DNA of 64,000 bases. Origin: an uncultured Pelagibacteraceae bacterium. GTDB taxonomy: Bacteria; Pseudomonadota; Alphaproteobacteria; Pelagibacterales; Pelagibacteraceae. Shown one piece after another: positions 46,385 through 55,493 of this stretch. Every line of letters begins with the position of its first letter. Position 1 is the stretch's first letter. The stretch is from the NCBI GenBank assembly GCA_902624185.1, contig CACNWU010000003.1:1-64000 (forward strand), given 5' to 3'. A program made the translations under genes and the position numbers. The notes under the pieces were generated by a model. That model searched no databases. It saw nothing but the letters and a program-made list of their open reading frames with translations, and was not told where the DNA came from.

Positions 46385-47494
46385 TTAAATGTCTAAATTA
46401 TTAAACATTTTTTCAACTCTTTTTTCATAAGTATAATTTTTTGAAAGAAAAAAATTATTTTTTGAAATAATTTTTCTTAATTTAAAATTTAGTGAAAGTT
46501 TATTTATTGCTAATCTCCATTTTTGTACATTTAAATCCTCAACAAAAATACAATTTTTTTTATTTATTAAAATTTCTCTTAAAACTGGAAGTGATGATGC
46601 GATTATAGGTTTTGTAGATCCGAGGTAATCAAATAATTTCATAGGTGAAGTGTATTGCGCTATATTTCCAAAATTACCCGCTGCAGAAATTTCTTTTTCA
46701 TAAGGTAGGATCAAAATATCCATTTTGCTCATTAAATCTTTAACTTTTTTGTAAGGTATAAATTCTTGAAAAAAAATATTTTTATGAAATGTCTTCTTTC
46801 TTTTTAAACTTATATTTTCTTTGGTACCACCAAAAATATAATATTCATTTTTTCTATCTAAATGAGACAATCTAAATAAAAAATCTAAACCTCTAGATTT
46901 ATTCACTAGCCCAAAATACCCAATTTTAAGATTATTTTTTTCTAAAACCGTTGGATATCTCGATCTTAAATTTGAGGCACTACTCAAAATGGTGAAATTT
47001 TTTGGTTGAATTTGATAATTTTTGAAAAAATTTTCTTTTATCGAATGAGTTATAAAAATTAAATTGATTATTTTTTTTGAATTTAAAATTTTAAGATTTT
47101 TAAAAATAAAATTATTTATTCTTCCTTCAAACTCTAAACCTGTATGAATTTCAAAAATAACTTTTTTTCTCAAAAGAACTAAAATAAATAATGTAAAATA
47201 ATTTCTAGTTATAAAAACTTTAGGATTAAATTTTAATCCAATAATTATTGAATACAATGAAAACAGATAATACTTAAATCCTCTTGGAAACGTATTAAAA
47301 TTTTTAACTTTGATTATTTTGAAATTTTTTTTTATTCCATAATGCTCCGAAACACTTTTTTTAAGTCCAGTATTTGGGGTTATCAAAATTACCTCTCCAA
47401 TCGATTTTGCAATTTGAGAGCACATATTTACAACTTGTAAACTATTTGCATTATGAGATGGAATTGAAGAATTAAATAAATAAACTATTTTCAT
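46385..47494 (-). CDS. Family 4-like glycosyltransferase
   Basis: 369 residues. Seen: NSSIPSHNANSLQVVNMCSQ, VFEIHTGLEFEGRINNFI, KIGYFGLVNKSRGLDFLF, YIFGGTKENISLKRK and LPYEKEISAAGNFGNIAQYTSPMKLFDYLGSTKPIIASSL, the last matching the GT4 C-terminal donor-binding pattern. A lower-similarity GT4; resembles in pattern the gene at 48462-49541 (shared YTSPMKLFDYL / YNSPLKMFDYL), so the two are likely paralogues. Last of the long minus-strand unit. Confidence 0.85.
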   Translation of the reverse strand: MKIVYLFNSSIPSHNANSLQVVNMCSQIAKSIGEVILITPNTGLKKSVSEHYGIKKNFKIIKVKNFNTFPRGFKYYLFSLYSIIIGLKFNPKVFITRNYFTLFILVLLRKKVIFEIHTGLEFEGRINNFIFKNLKILNSKKIINLIFITHSIKENFFKNYQIQPKNFTILSSASNLRSRYPTVLEKNNLKIGYFGLVNKSRGLDFLFRLSHLDRKNEYYIFGGTKENISLKRKKTFHKNIFFQEFIPYKKVKDLMSKMDILILPYEKEISAAGNFGNIAQYTSPMKLFDYLGSTKPIIASSLPVLREILINKKNCIFVEDLNVQKWRLAINKLSLNFKLRKIISKNNFFLSKNYTYEKRVEKMFNNLDI

Positions 47495-47505
47495 TTTAAA
47501 TAACT

Positions 47506-48465
47506 CTATTTAGAGCTATATTTTTTATACCAATTAATTGTTTTCATAATTCCTTCTTGCCAACCGATAAAATTTTTAAATTTTGTAACACTTAAAATTT
47601 TTTTATTATTTCCATGGGTTTTCAAAATGTCTGCTTTTTGTAAAGAAACTTTTTTGATTTTGGGATTAATCCCATTTTTTTTCATAAAGTTAATAATTTT
47701 TTTTAAATTAATGGGTTTATTTGAACATATGTTAAATATATCATTTCTCTTTAATTTCCTGTGTTTAAATAATAAAATTTCAAGAATTTTAACAACATCT
47801 CCTATATAGGTAAAGTCTCTTTCATGATTACCAAAATTAAAAAGTTTAAATTCTTTTTTTTTATAAAATGAACTTATAAATTTCAGCATCATCATATCAG
47901 GTCTTCCCCACTCTCCATAAACAGTAAAAAATCTCAAACCAGTCAATTTTAAATTATAATAATTATTATAAATTGAGCTAATTTCCTCATTAATTTTTTT
48001 GGTTAATGAATACATGTTTTTGGGCAAAATTTTTTCATTTTCTTTAAGAGGAAAATTTTTATTTTCTCCATAAACGGAGCTAGACGATGCATAAAATAAT
48101 CTTTTAATTTTAAATTTCTTACAATTCTCAATAATATTAAAAAAACCATTAATATTTGCCTCTATATATTTTCTTGGATGATCTATAGAATATCTAACTC
48201 CTGCTTGTGCTGCTAAATTAAAGACAAAATCAAATTTATTTTTTTTAAAAATTTTCTCTAATTCCTTGCTATTATTAATATCTAGTTTTTTAAATCTAAA
48301 ATTCTTATTTTTTTTAAGTAATTTTAATCTTTTTAACTTTAAATTTTTATCATAATAATTGTTAATGTTGTCTATACCGATAATTTTTATTTCTTTTCTT
48401 TTAAGTAAATGATTACTTAAACTAAAACCTATAAATCCAACTGAACCTGTAATTAATATTTTCAT
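47506..48465 (-). CDS. UDP-glucuronate 4-epimerase-like SDR protein
   Basis: 319 residues. NAD-binding ITGSVGFIGFSLSNHLLKRK, FNLAAQAGVRYSIDHPRKYIEANI, YASSSSVYGENKNFPLKENEK with the catalytic serine, MYSLTKKINEE (YxxxK) and RFFTVYGEWGRPDMMMLKF, the last a signature of UDP-glucuronate epimerases. NHERDFTYIGDVV is the substrate-domain motif. May make UDP-galacturonate, or act on a sugar made by the dehydrogenase at 49564. Overlaps the upstream GT4 gene by 4 nt. Confidence 0.85.
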   Translation of the reverse strand: MKILITGSVGFIGFSLSNHLLKRKEIKIIGIDNINNYYDKNLKLKRLKLLKKNKNFRFKKLDINNSKELEKIFKKNKFDFVFNLAAQAGVRYSIDHPRKYIEANINGFFNIIENCKKFKIKRLFYASSSSVYGENKNFPLKENEKILPKNMYSLTKKINEEISSIYNNYYNLKLTGLRFFTVYGEWGRPDMMMLKFISSFYKKKEFKLFNFGNHERDFTYIGDVVKILEILLFKHRKLKRNDIFNICSNKPINLKKIINFMKKNGINPKIKKVSLQKADILKTHGNNKKILSVTKFKNFIGWQEGIMKTINWYKKYSSK

Positions 48466-49541
48466 GCGTTTAAAATTATTTTTTTTACTCTTTTATTCCA
48501 TGTAAATTTTTTTGCTGTTTCTTTAGACTTTTTTTGTAATTTAATCATTTTGTATTTTTTTTTAATTAGATCATTTAAAGCCTTTTCCCATAACTTTAAA
48601 TTATATTTTTGAACTAAAATAGCGTTTTCTTGATTCTTTAAAACTTCACATATTCCATCTAATTTTGATGAAATAATAATTTTCCCTGCAGCTAAATAAT
48701 CAAACATTTTTAGTGGAGAGTTATAATTTGATATATTAACACTCTTTGATCTACCATATTGAATTGGAGCACTTGGTAAAAGCAGTACATCAGATTTAGA
48801 AAGAATCGTCGGAACTTTTTTATAATTTACGTATCCATGAATTTTCACATTATTTGATTTGTTATATTGTTTCTTTAATGGATCACCATAAATATGAAAA
48901 TCTAAATTGTTGAATTTTTCTGCTAATCTTAAAACTAATTCTACACCTTTTCCTTCATGAAAACTTCCTACGTAGCTTACTGATTTTATTTTAGTAACTA
49001 ATTTTGATTTTGAGAAATTATCAATATCCACACCATCATGTAAGATTAGTGTTCTTTTTTTTGAAACATTAAATTTTTTTTCTAAAGCTTTTGAAATAAA
49101 AATTATTTTCTTAATATATCGAGAATTTATAAAATTTAAGTTAATTAATATAAATTTTGTAATAGATTTTAATTCTGAGTGAATTTCGATAAAGTGGTTA
49201 ATTTTATATATGGAAAGAAATACACTTGAAATTAAACTTCTGGTAATAACTATATCAGGGCTATGATTTTGTTTAATATAATTTGCAGTTTTAATACCAA
49301 AATTAAGTCTTCCGAAAAAATTAATAATTTTATTTCTTAATAGAGATTTAATTTCAAATTTTTCTTTTCCCCGTAACAAAAAATCACTCTTAAGTTTTTT
49401 GTAAGAAATTTTTTTTTCAAATGGTAACAACAAAATCAGCTTTGAATTATTCCTAATAAATGCGTCACACATTTTGATTACTTGGTGTGTATACGCACTT
49501 TTATTATTTAGTCTAGTCTCAGCAATATAAATTGTTTTCAT
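48462..49541 (-). CDS. Family 4 glycosyltransferase
   Basis: 359 residues. Seen: YIAETRLNNKSAYTHQVIKMCDAF (acceptor side), FIEIHSELKSITKFI, FIFISKALEKKF-type text (IIFISKALEKKFNVSK), VSYVGSFHEGKGVELVLRLAEKF, HIYGDPLKKQ, and YNSPLKMFDYLAAGKIIISSKL with nearby GICEVLKNQENAIL. A GT-B transferase of an unknown sugar. 22 bp before the dehydrogenase gene (upstream). Paralogue of the gene at 46385. Confidence 0.87.
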   Translation of the reverse strand: MKTIYIAETRLNNKSAYTHQVIKMCDAFIRNNSKLILLLPFEKKISYKKLKSDFLLRGKEKFEIKSLLRNKIINFFGRLNFGIKTANYIKQNHSPDIVITRSLISSVFLSIYKINHFIEIHSELKSITKFILINLNFINSRYIKKIIFISKALEKKFNVSKKRTLILHDGVDIDNFSKSKLVTKIKSVSYVGSFHEGKGVELVLRLAEKFNNLDFHIYGDPLKKQYNKSNNVKIHGYVNYKKVPTILSKSDVLLLPSAPIQYGRSKSVNISNYNSPLKMFDYLAAGKIIISSKLDGICEVLKNQENAILVQKYNLKLWEKALNDLIKKKYKMIKLQKKSKETAKKFTWNKRVKKIILNA

Positions 49542-49563
49542 TTATTAATTAATAAAAAATAAA

Positions 49564-50757
49564 TTATAATACTTTGATTACCTTTTTATTTTTAAGTTTT
49601 TTAATTTTTTTTTTGATGACATCATGACATGTCAAAATTACATAAATATCGTATTTAGGAAAAATTTTTGAACTATTGTAAAATAAATTTTTTTTTGCAA
49701 ACTTAGAGTCTACTAAAGGATCAAAACCATTTATATTCAAATTACTTTTTCTAAGTTTATTATAAATTTGCAATGATAATGAGTTTCTTAAATCAGAAAC
49801 ATTTTCTTTATAAGTTAATCCACAAACTAAGATTTTTTTTGTTTTTATAGATTTGATCTCAAGTAATTTTTTTTTTATAATTTGATAAATTTTAGCAGTC
49901 ATGGAGTCATTTATATTTCTGCCAGCTAAAGTAATTTTAGTTTTAAAATTATTTCTTTTACAAATATTAGCAAAATAATAGGGATCAACTGGCAAACAAT
50001 GTCCACCAACAAGCCCTGGTTTAAACTTTAAAAAATTCCATTTTGTTCTAGCTAAATTAATAATATTGTTAAAATCTAAATTTAAATTTTGACAAGCAAG
50101 ATATATTTCATTCATCAAACCAATATTTACATCACGCTGAATATTTTCAATTACCTTGGCTGTTTCTGCTTCTTCAATACTTTTTGTAAAAATAATTTTT
50201 CTACTTATAAAAGAATATAATTTTAATATTTCCTTTTTTTTATAATCATATGGGTATGCTACGATCTTGTTTATATTTTTAAGTTGATGATCAACATCAC
50301 CAGGATTTATTCTTTCAGGACTATAACCAACAAATAGGTTGGTTCCTAATTTTAATTTATTTTTTTTTTTAAGTAATGGGACACAATAATCTCTTGTAAG
50401 TCCAGGATATACTGTTGACTCGAATATTACGATATCATTTTCTTTTAAAATAGATGATAAATTTAAGCAAACATCCTTCAAGTGTGATAGGTCAGGTTTT
50501 TTATTTTTTTTTATTGGGGTTGGCACAGTAACAATAAAAATATTTGATGTTTTTATTTTTTTTAAATCTGAAGTTAATTTTGAGTTAATTTTTTTTAATT
50601 CTTTCTTACTAAATTCATTAAAAATATCTTTACTCTTTTTTAAATCATCAATCCGTTTTTTACTTTTGTCATACCCAAGAAATGAATATTTTTTTGAAAA
50701 ACTCACAAGTATTGGTAATCCAACATAACCAAGACCAACTACACAAACTTTTAGCAT
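49564..50757 (-). CDS. UDP-N-acetylhexosamine/UDP-sugar 6-dehydrogenase
   Basis: NAD-dependent four-electron oxidation of a nucleotide sugar to its uronate. 397 residues. N-terminal CVVGLGYVGLPILVSFSKKY, IFIVTVPTPIKKNKKPDLSHL, VIFESTVYPGLTRDYCVPLL, GYSPERINPGD, AETAKVIENIQRDVNIGLMNE, and the catalytic cysteine in GLVGGHCLPVDPYYFA; C-terminal VCGLTYKENVSDLRNS. The pattern (VIENxxRDVNIAL; GxHCxPVDPY) is that of WbpA/WecC/TviB type (N-acetyl sugars) rather than plain UDP-glucose dehydrogenase. Gives an acidic residue to the glycan. Confidence 0.92.
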   Translation of the reverse strand: MLKVCVVGLGYVGLPILVSFSKKYSFLGYDKSKKRIDDLKKSKDIFNEFSKKELKKINSKLTSDLKKIKTSNIFIVTVPTPIKKNKKPDLSHLKDVCLNLSSILKENDIVIFESTVYPGLTRDYCVPLLKKKNKLKLGTNLFVGYSPERINPGDVDHQLKNINKIVAYPYDYKKKEILKLYSFISRKIIFTKSIEEAETAKVIENIQRDVNIGLMNEIYLACQNLNLDFNNIINLARTKWNFLKFKPGLVGGHCLPVDPYYFANICKRNNFKTKITLAGRNINDSMTAKIYQIIKKKLLEIKSIKTKKILVCGLTYKENVSDLRNSLSLQIYNKLRKSNLNINGFDPLVDSKFAKKNLFYNSSKIFPKYDIYVILTCHDVIKKKIKKLKNKKVIKVL

Positions 50758-50807
50758 TCAAATCCTTTTTTCATCAAAAAATTAATTCTATAACTATTCT
50801 CACAATT

Positions 50808-51797
50808 TTAAAATTTAAACAAATAATTTTCTAGCTTACTTTCAATATATTTGTTTTCATTTTCAGAAAGTTCTTTTTTATGAATCAAAATGTTATTTTC
50901 TGATCTTTTAAAATCAAACTGAACTTCATCAAAATTCTCAAATTCTTTCTCAATAAATTGAAATATTTTTGTGAGAGATGATTTACGGTTTAATACGAAG
51001 TCCTCAAAATTTATGAAAATAAGCCTTCCATCATTTTTCTTAATTTGGTCTATTTTTTTCATAATAATTAAATACCAGTCACAAAAAATTTTTAAATCGT
51101 AACCAGGAAAGCCTTGGCCTTTTCTTTTAAGCTCTGCGTAAATATCTCTTGGGTCTCTTAAAACACAAATATTATAAGTATTATAAAAAAATTTTGTTGA
51201 TTGTTTTGGTTCAAAAATTGAACCTGCTTGATCTAAAATAATATCTTTCTTCTTATTATTATTTTTAACAAATAATTCAAAAAAAAGTTTTTCCACTTCA
51301 TTTTTAAAAGTATTTAAATCACATAATAAAAAAAACTCTTTTTGATTTGGAAGTTTTTTTTTAAATAATTTTGTCAACTTCAACAAAATTTTTATTCTCA
51401 TTTTTTTTATTAATTCATTTTTATAATTTAAATAACCCGAATCCCCTTTGTAGCTTAAAGCAGTAATGCCTTTTAAAAAATGTTCTAAAAGTATTTTTAA
51501 TTCTTTATTATGTTTAATTAAGTTTTTACCAGTTTGTGTCCCTTGATTTTTTTTTGAATAATAACCAATTAAATCTTGAAAATTATCGTGTGCAATTTTT
51601 GAATTATTTATAGTAAACGTACTTGAAATAACTTTTTCTAGATCCATTAAACCACCAGGATCATATGTTAAAGAAAAATTACTATTTGGAAAAGGATCAT
51701 AAAACAAATTTGTTTTTTGAAAAAACTCATAAATGGCAGAAGATCCACTATAACCAGTTCCAAGAGTATTAATTGTTTTTAAAACTATTTGTGACAC
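50808..51797 (-). CDS. Sulfotransferase-like protein
   Basis: 329 residues. Two features of PAPS-dependent sulfotransferases are visible: an N-terminal P-loop-like NTLGTGYSGSSAIYEFFQ (5'-phosphosulfate loop) and a central CVLRDPRDIYAELKRKGQGF (3'-phosphate-binding loop with R and a following S/D). FINFEDFVLNRKSSLTKIF near the C-terminus matches the sulfotransferase-family ending ((Y/N)E.L....). No signal or membrane segment. A role in sulfating a glycan would fit the neighbours. Family assignment is motif-based, so moderate. Confidence 0.7.
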   Translation of the reverse strand: MSQIVLKTINTLGTGYSGSSAIYEFFQKTNLFYDPFPNSNFSLTYDPGGLMDLEKVISSTFTINNSKIAHDNFQDLIGYYSKKNQGTQTGKNLIKHNKELKILLEHFLKGITALSYKGDSGYLNYKNELIKKMRIKILLKLTKLFKKKLPNQKEFFLLCDLNTFKNEVEKLFFELFVKNNNKKKDIILDQAGSIFEPKQSTKFFYNTYNICVLRDPRDIYAELKRKGQGFPGYDLKIFCDWYLIIMKKIDQIKKNDGRLIFINFEDFVLNRKSSLTKIFQFIEKEFENFDEVQFDFKRSENNILIHKKELSENENKYIESKLENYLFKF

Positions 51798-51799
51798 AA

Positions 51800-53158
51800 T
51801 TACTTTACCTTTCTAATTAAAAAACTTTTATCAGATAGTTTTTCGCAAAAAATATTTTCATATTTAAGTAAGCTACAAATTTTTTGAACTTTATCAGAAA
51901 TATTTTTTTCTGAAATTTTTTCAAATTTTCTATCTAAATAAGTTTTTTTATAAGGTTTAAAAATTTTAACTAATAATCGTATCAATTTTTCTTTAATCTG
52001 AATTTTTTTTAGTTCAAATTTTATTTGCTTCCAATTATTTTTTTCTATTTTATGGGAATATAAAATTTTTTTCCATGTCTCGACAATTAATTCGGATGAA
52101 AGAGAAATGCTTGGAATAAAGATTTTATAATTAAATATTTCTTCCTTAATTTCTTTATTTAAATTCTTGAAATCCTCAGTTAAAATCTTTCTCACCTTAT
52201 TTTTTAAAGAATTGATATCCTGTATACTGTCACTTATTTTATTTGCAGGTTTTCCATATTGTGATTTACTTTCAAAAGGCTCATAACTTAAAGTTGGTAT
52301 TTTATACATAAATGCATGAAATGCTGTTGAACAAGAATTATGAATTAGTAATTTACAATTTTGTAACTGAGAATTTATATTTCCTTCATTATTCACTTGA
52401 ATATTTTTATTCTCAGAAAAAAAATTTTCCCAAGTATCTATTTTTTCCATTGGATGGGGTCTTATAATAAAATTTTCCTCTGGAAAAGAACTTGCCAGCT
52501 GTTTGATCATATTTTTAAATTCATCAAATTTTTTCAAGCTTTCAGGTATAATTGTGTCTAGTTCTTCTTTATACCTCTGACTTCTTTCAAAAAAACCTTG
52601 TTTCTTAATTTCTTCAATTATTTTCGACGTCTTTAGAAATCCATTTACTAAATTAAAATTCGATGAAATTAAAATACTTTTTTTTTTGTTTTCATTACCC
52701 TGCCAATAAGGTTTAAGGTTATTCTTTAAAATATCAATTCTGGGAGATCCGGACAAAACAAACTTCTCTTTGAAAGTTGGATACATTGATTTTAAAACTT
52801 CAAAGTCGTGCTTTCCCCAACAAAAAACTTTATCAATCTTTGATAATGCTTCATTACTAAATCTTGACTCACAAAAAAATGTCAAATCATCATAGATTAA
52901 ACCAGCCTCCTCATCCAAGCTAGTAATACTCATTTTATTCATTTTAATTTCATTATGAAGTTTTGTTTTTTTTTGACCATGTACTAAGCTTTTAGTGTGA
53001 AATACCCCTTCTTTTAAAAATTTTTTATTATTTAAATTTTTTATTGTATCGCTGTTTGAAACCATAACCTCAAAATTGTTATTTGCAGCAATGCAAGCTA
53101 GCAAAATATTGGAGTCCAGTTCTCTTTTAGTAATTTCAGTTAGTATATAAATATTCAT
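51800..53158 (-). CDS. Surface carbohydrate biosynthesis protein (GT-B-like)
   Basis: 452 residues. Features of the SCBP group, which resembles CDP-glycerol glycerophosphotransferases: SITSLDEEAGLIYDD, KVFCWGKHDFEVLKSMYP, FVLSGSPRIDILKNNLKPYW, FPEENFIIRPHPMEKID, and QLQNCKLLIHNSCSTAFHAFMYKIPTLSYEP. RPHP and the HNSCSTAFHA segment mimic the donor site of CDP-glycerol or nonulosonate transferases. Probably a glycan-tailoring transferase; substrate unknown. Two bases separate it from the sulfotransferase-like gene. Confidence 0.8.
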   Translation of the reverse strand: MNIYILTEITKRELDSNILLACIAANNNFEVMVSNSDTIKNLNNKKFLKEGVFHTKSLVHGQKKTKLHNEIKMNKMSITSLDEEAGLIYDDLTFFCESRFSNEALSKIDKVFCWGKHDFEVLKSMYPTFKEKFVLSGSPRIDILKNNLKPYWQGNENKKKSILISSNFNLVNGFLKTSKIIEEIKKQGFFERSQRYKEELDTIIPESLKKFDEFKNMIKQLASSFPEENFIIRPHPMEKIDTWENFFSENKNIQVNNEGNINSQLQNCKLLIHNSCSTAFHAFMYKIPTLSYEPFESKSQYGKPANKISDSIQDINSLKNKVRKILTEDFKNLNKEIKEEIFNYKIFIPSISLSSELIVETWKKILYSHKIEKNNWKQIKFELKKIQIKEKLIRLLVKIFKPYKKTYLDRKFEKISEKNISDKVQKICSLLKYENIFCEKLSDKSFLIRKVK

Positions 53159-53176
53159 AAAAAAAATTAATCAAAA

Positions 53177-53365
53177 TTAATTTTTTGATATTCTGCTTAC
53201 TAATTTAGAAATTTTGTGGTCTTGCTTATTTATATCTTTCAAAATTTTTTTAGCCTCAATTGGAGCAAACTTCATTGCCAATTTTAATAAATTCATCCAA
53301 TTAATATTGTTTTTTTTTCTAGCGTTACTAATTTGATTAATCAGCTTTTCGTAATTATTCTTCAT
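53177..53365 (-). CDS. Small helical protein of unknown function
   Basis: 62 residues from ATG 53365 (a longer reading from 53383 adds 6 residues and deepens overlap with pseB). Sequence: highly charged helices, KLINQISNARKKNNINWMNLLKLAMKFAP, then EAKKILKDINKQDHKISKLV. Overlaps the pseB-like stop by 11 nt. I recognise no domain. The regular pattern, NWMNLLKLAMKFAPIEAKKI, suggests a conserved element rather than chance, so it may bind the PseB-like or SCBP product; this is inference from position only. Confidence 0.6.
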   Translation of the reverse strand: MKNNYEKLINQISNARKKNNINWMNLLKLAMKFAPIEAKKILKDINKQDHKISKLVSRISKN

Positions 53366-54362
53366 CAATTTTTTTTTGTTCATTCAAAATAATCAATTTT
53401 AATTGACTAGATGATAAAAATTTACCATTCAAGTCACTTGAGTATTCAAAATTTAAAGGCACTTTTTTTGCATTAAATTTTGATTTGTAATATGAAAATA
53501 TTTTTTGATTATTTTGTGGCAAAATAACGTAATTATCTTTCATTTCCAAAGTGCTGAAACTATCACTTTTTGATATCATTTGCTCATGAACCTTTTCGCC
53601 TGGCCTTATTCCTATTATCTTTAACTTGTTGGTTTCTTTCATCGCTTTAGCCAAATCAGTAATTTTAAAACTTTTAAGCTTTGGGACAACTATTTCACCA
53701 CCAAAATTATTGTTTAATGATTTAATAACTAAATCTACACCTTCATCTAAAGTGATATTAAATCTTGTCATTGCTTTATCTGTGATAGGGAAATAACCTT
53801 TTTTAATATAGTTTTTGAAAACGTTAAATACAGACCCTCTGCTTCCAAATACATTTCCATATCGAACAACTGAAAATTTTATATTATTTTTTCCCTTAAT
53901 ATTATTTGCAGAAATAAAAAGTTTATCAGAACAAAGTTTTGTTGCTCCATAGAGATTAATTGGGGCACAAGCTTTATCAGTTGATAAAGCAATTACATTT
54001 TTAACTTCATTACTTAAAGCAGCAGATATAATATTTTGCGCACCAAGAATGTTAGTTTTCACTGCTTCAAAAGGATTGTATTCAGTTGATGGAACTTGCT
54101 TGAGTGCGGCGGCGTGGATAATATTTTCTATACCTTTTGTTGCAGACAACAATCTATCAGAATCTCTTACATCACCCAAAAAAAATCTTATAAACTTATA
54201 TTTATTTGTAGGATATTTTGAAGCCATAACAGATTGCTTTAACTCATCTCTACTAAAAATTACTAGCTTTGATATCTTTTTTTTAGACTCTATTAATTTT
54301 TTTACAAATGCGTTTCCAAAACTACCTGTTCCACCAGTGATTAAATATGAATTTTTTTGCAT
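53355..54362 (-). CDS. pseB: UDP-N-acetylglucosamine 4,6-dehydratase (PseB/FlaA1 type)
   Basis: 335 residues. SDR with TGGTGSFGNAFVKKLI (GxxGxxG), IFSRDELKQSVMASKYP, RFFLGDVRDSDRL, HAAALKQVPSTEYNPFEAVKTNI, and catalytic ALSTDKACAPINLYGATK (TDK and YGATK) with the FGSRGSVFNVFKNYI segment. EIVVPKLKSFKITDLAKAM near the C-terminus is PseB-like. It makes UDP-4-keto-6-deoxy-HexNAc, the first step to pseudaminic/legionaminic acid or 4-amino sugars. 3 bp after pseC. Confidence 0.9.
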   Translation of the reverse strand: MQKNSYLITGGTGSFGNAFVKKLIESKKKISKLVIFSRDELKQSVMASKYPTNKYKFIRFFLGDVRDSDRLLSATKGIENIIHAAALKQVPSTEYNPFEAVKTNILGAQNIISAALSNEVKNVIALSTDKACAPINLYGATKLCSDKLFISANNIKGKNNIKFSVVRYGNVFGSRGSVFNVFKNYIKKGYFPITDKAMTRFNITLDEGVDLVIKSLNNNFGGEIVVPKLKSFKITDLAKAMKETNKLKIIGIRPGEKVHEQMISKSDSFSTLEMKDNYVILPQNNQKIFSYYKSKFNAKKVPLNFEYSSDLNGKFLSSSQLKLIILNEQKKIDEE

Positions 54363-54365
54363 TAA

Positions 54366-55493
54366 TTAATTTATTAGTTTTAGTTGTTTTATGATTTTTG
54401 ACAAATGATTTTTTTTGAGGCCAGGAAAAATTGGTAAAGAAATCACTCTTTTATAAAATTCCTCAGAATTTAAAAGCTCTTTACGATTTATATTAAAATT
54501 TTTTTTATAAAAAGGCTGTAAATGAATAGGGATATAATGTACTTGAAGTCGTACTCCAATTTTAGAGAAAATCTCAAATATTTTTTTTTTATTAAATCTT
54601 ATTTTTTTAAACATTATCTGCAAAGGAAATAAATGATACGAATGTTTGATTTTGTTTAATTCAGTTGGTAGAACAAAATTTTCACATTCAGCCAAATTTG
54701 ATAAATACATCTTGGCAATATTTCGTCTTTCAGACACAAATTTATCTATTTTATCTAATTGTGTAATTCCTAATGCACATTGCAAATCTGTGATGCGATA
54801 ATTCATTCCAGTTGAAAAAATTTTATAAATCCATGGATCAAACTTTTTATCTCTTACCATTGAGTGATTTCTCATAAGTTTGATTTTATCATCAATTAAC
54901 TTATCTTTAGAAATAACGCTTCCACCTTCTCCAGTTGTAAACGTTTTAACAGGATGAAAACTTTGAGTTACAAAATCTGCATACTTTATTGCATATTTTT
55001 GATCTGATTTATATTTTGCACCCATTGAATGACAGGCATCATTTATTAGAGTAAAATTATATTTATTAGATAAGAACCTCAACCCTTCCCAATCACATGG
55101 GTGTCCAGCATAATCCACCGCTATAACAGCTTTGAATTTTTTTTTTTTAAGTTTATTTTCAAGTTTATCTAAGTCTATCGTGTATGTTTTTTTCTCGATA
55201 TCAATAAAAACTGGAGACGCATTATTATTTACAATGCAATTTGATGTAGCTATAAAAGAAATAGGTGTTGTCGCAATTAAATCATTTTTTTTCCAATTTA
55301 AAGCCTTTCCTAAGAGGTATAGGGCTGATGTTCCATTACTGACAGCCGTACAAAATTTGCCACCAAATTTTTTGTTTAATTTATTTTCAAATTCTTTAAC
55401 TCTGGGTCCAGAAGTTAAATAATCGCTTTTTAAAGCCTTTATAACATTTTTGATATCTTTTGAATCTATTTTATGTCTTCCGTAACTAATCAT
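54366..55493 (-). CDS. pseC: PLP-dependent sugar aminotransferase (PseC type)
   Basis: 375 residues, DegT/DnrJ/EryC1 family. Seen: YGRHKIDSKDIKNVIKALKSDYLTSGPRVKEFE (typical), AVSNGTSALYLLGKAL (PLP loop), FIATSNCIVNNNASPVFID, DYAGHPCDWEGLRFLSN, DACHSMGAKYK and the PLP lysine region FHPVKTFTTGEGGSVISKD; GMNYRITDLQCALGITQLDKI follows. Puts an amino group at C4 of the product of the PseB-like dehydratase. Between pseB and the SpsF-like gene. Confidence 0.9.
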   Translation of the reverse strand: MISYGRHKIDSKDIKNVIKALKSDYLTSGPRVKEFENKLNKKFGGKFCTAVSNGTSALYLLGKALNWKKNDLIATTPISFIATSNCIVNNNASPVFIDIEKKTYTIDLDKLENKLKKKKFKAVIAVDYAGHPCDWEGLRFLSNKYNFTLINDACHSMGAKYKSDQKYAIKYADFVTQSFHPVKTFTTGEGGSVISKDKLIDDKIKLMRNHSMVRDKKFDPWIYKIFSTGMNYRITDLQCALGITQLDKIDKFVSERRNIAKMYLSNLAECENFVLPTELNKIKHSYHLFPLQIMFKKIRFNKKKIFEIFSKIGVRLQVHYIPIHLQPFYKKNFNINRKELLNSEEFYKRVISLPIFPGLKKNHLSKIIKQLKLIN

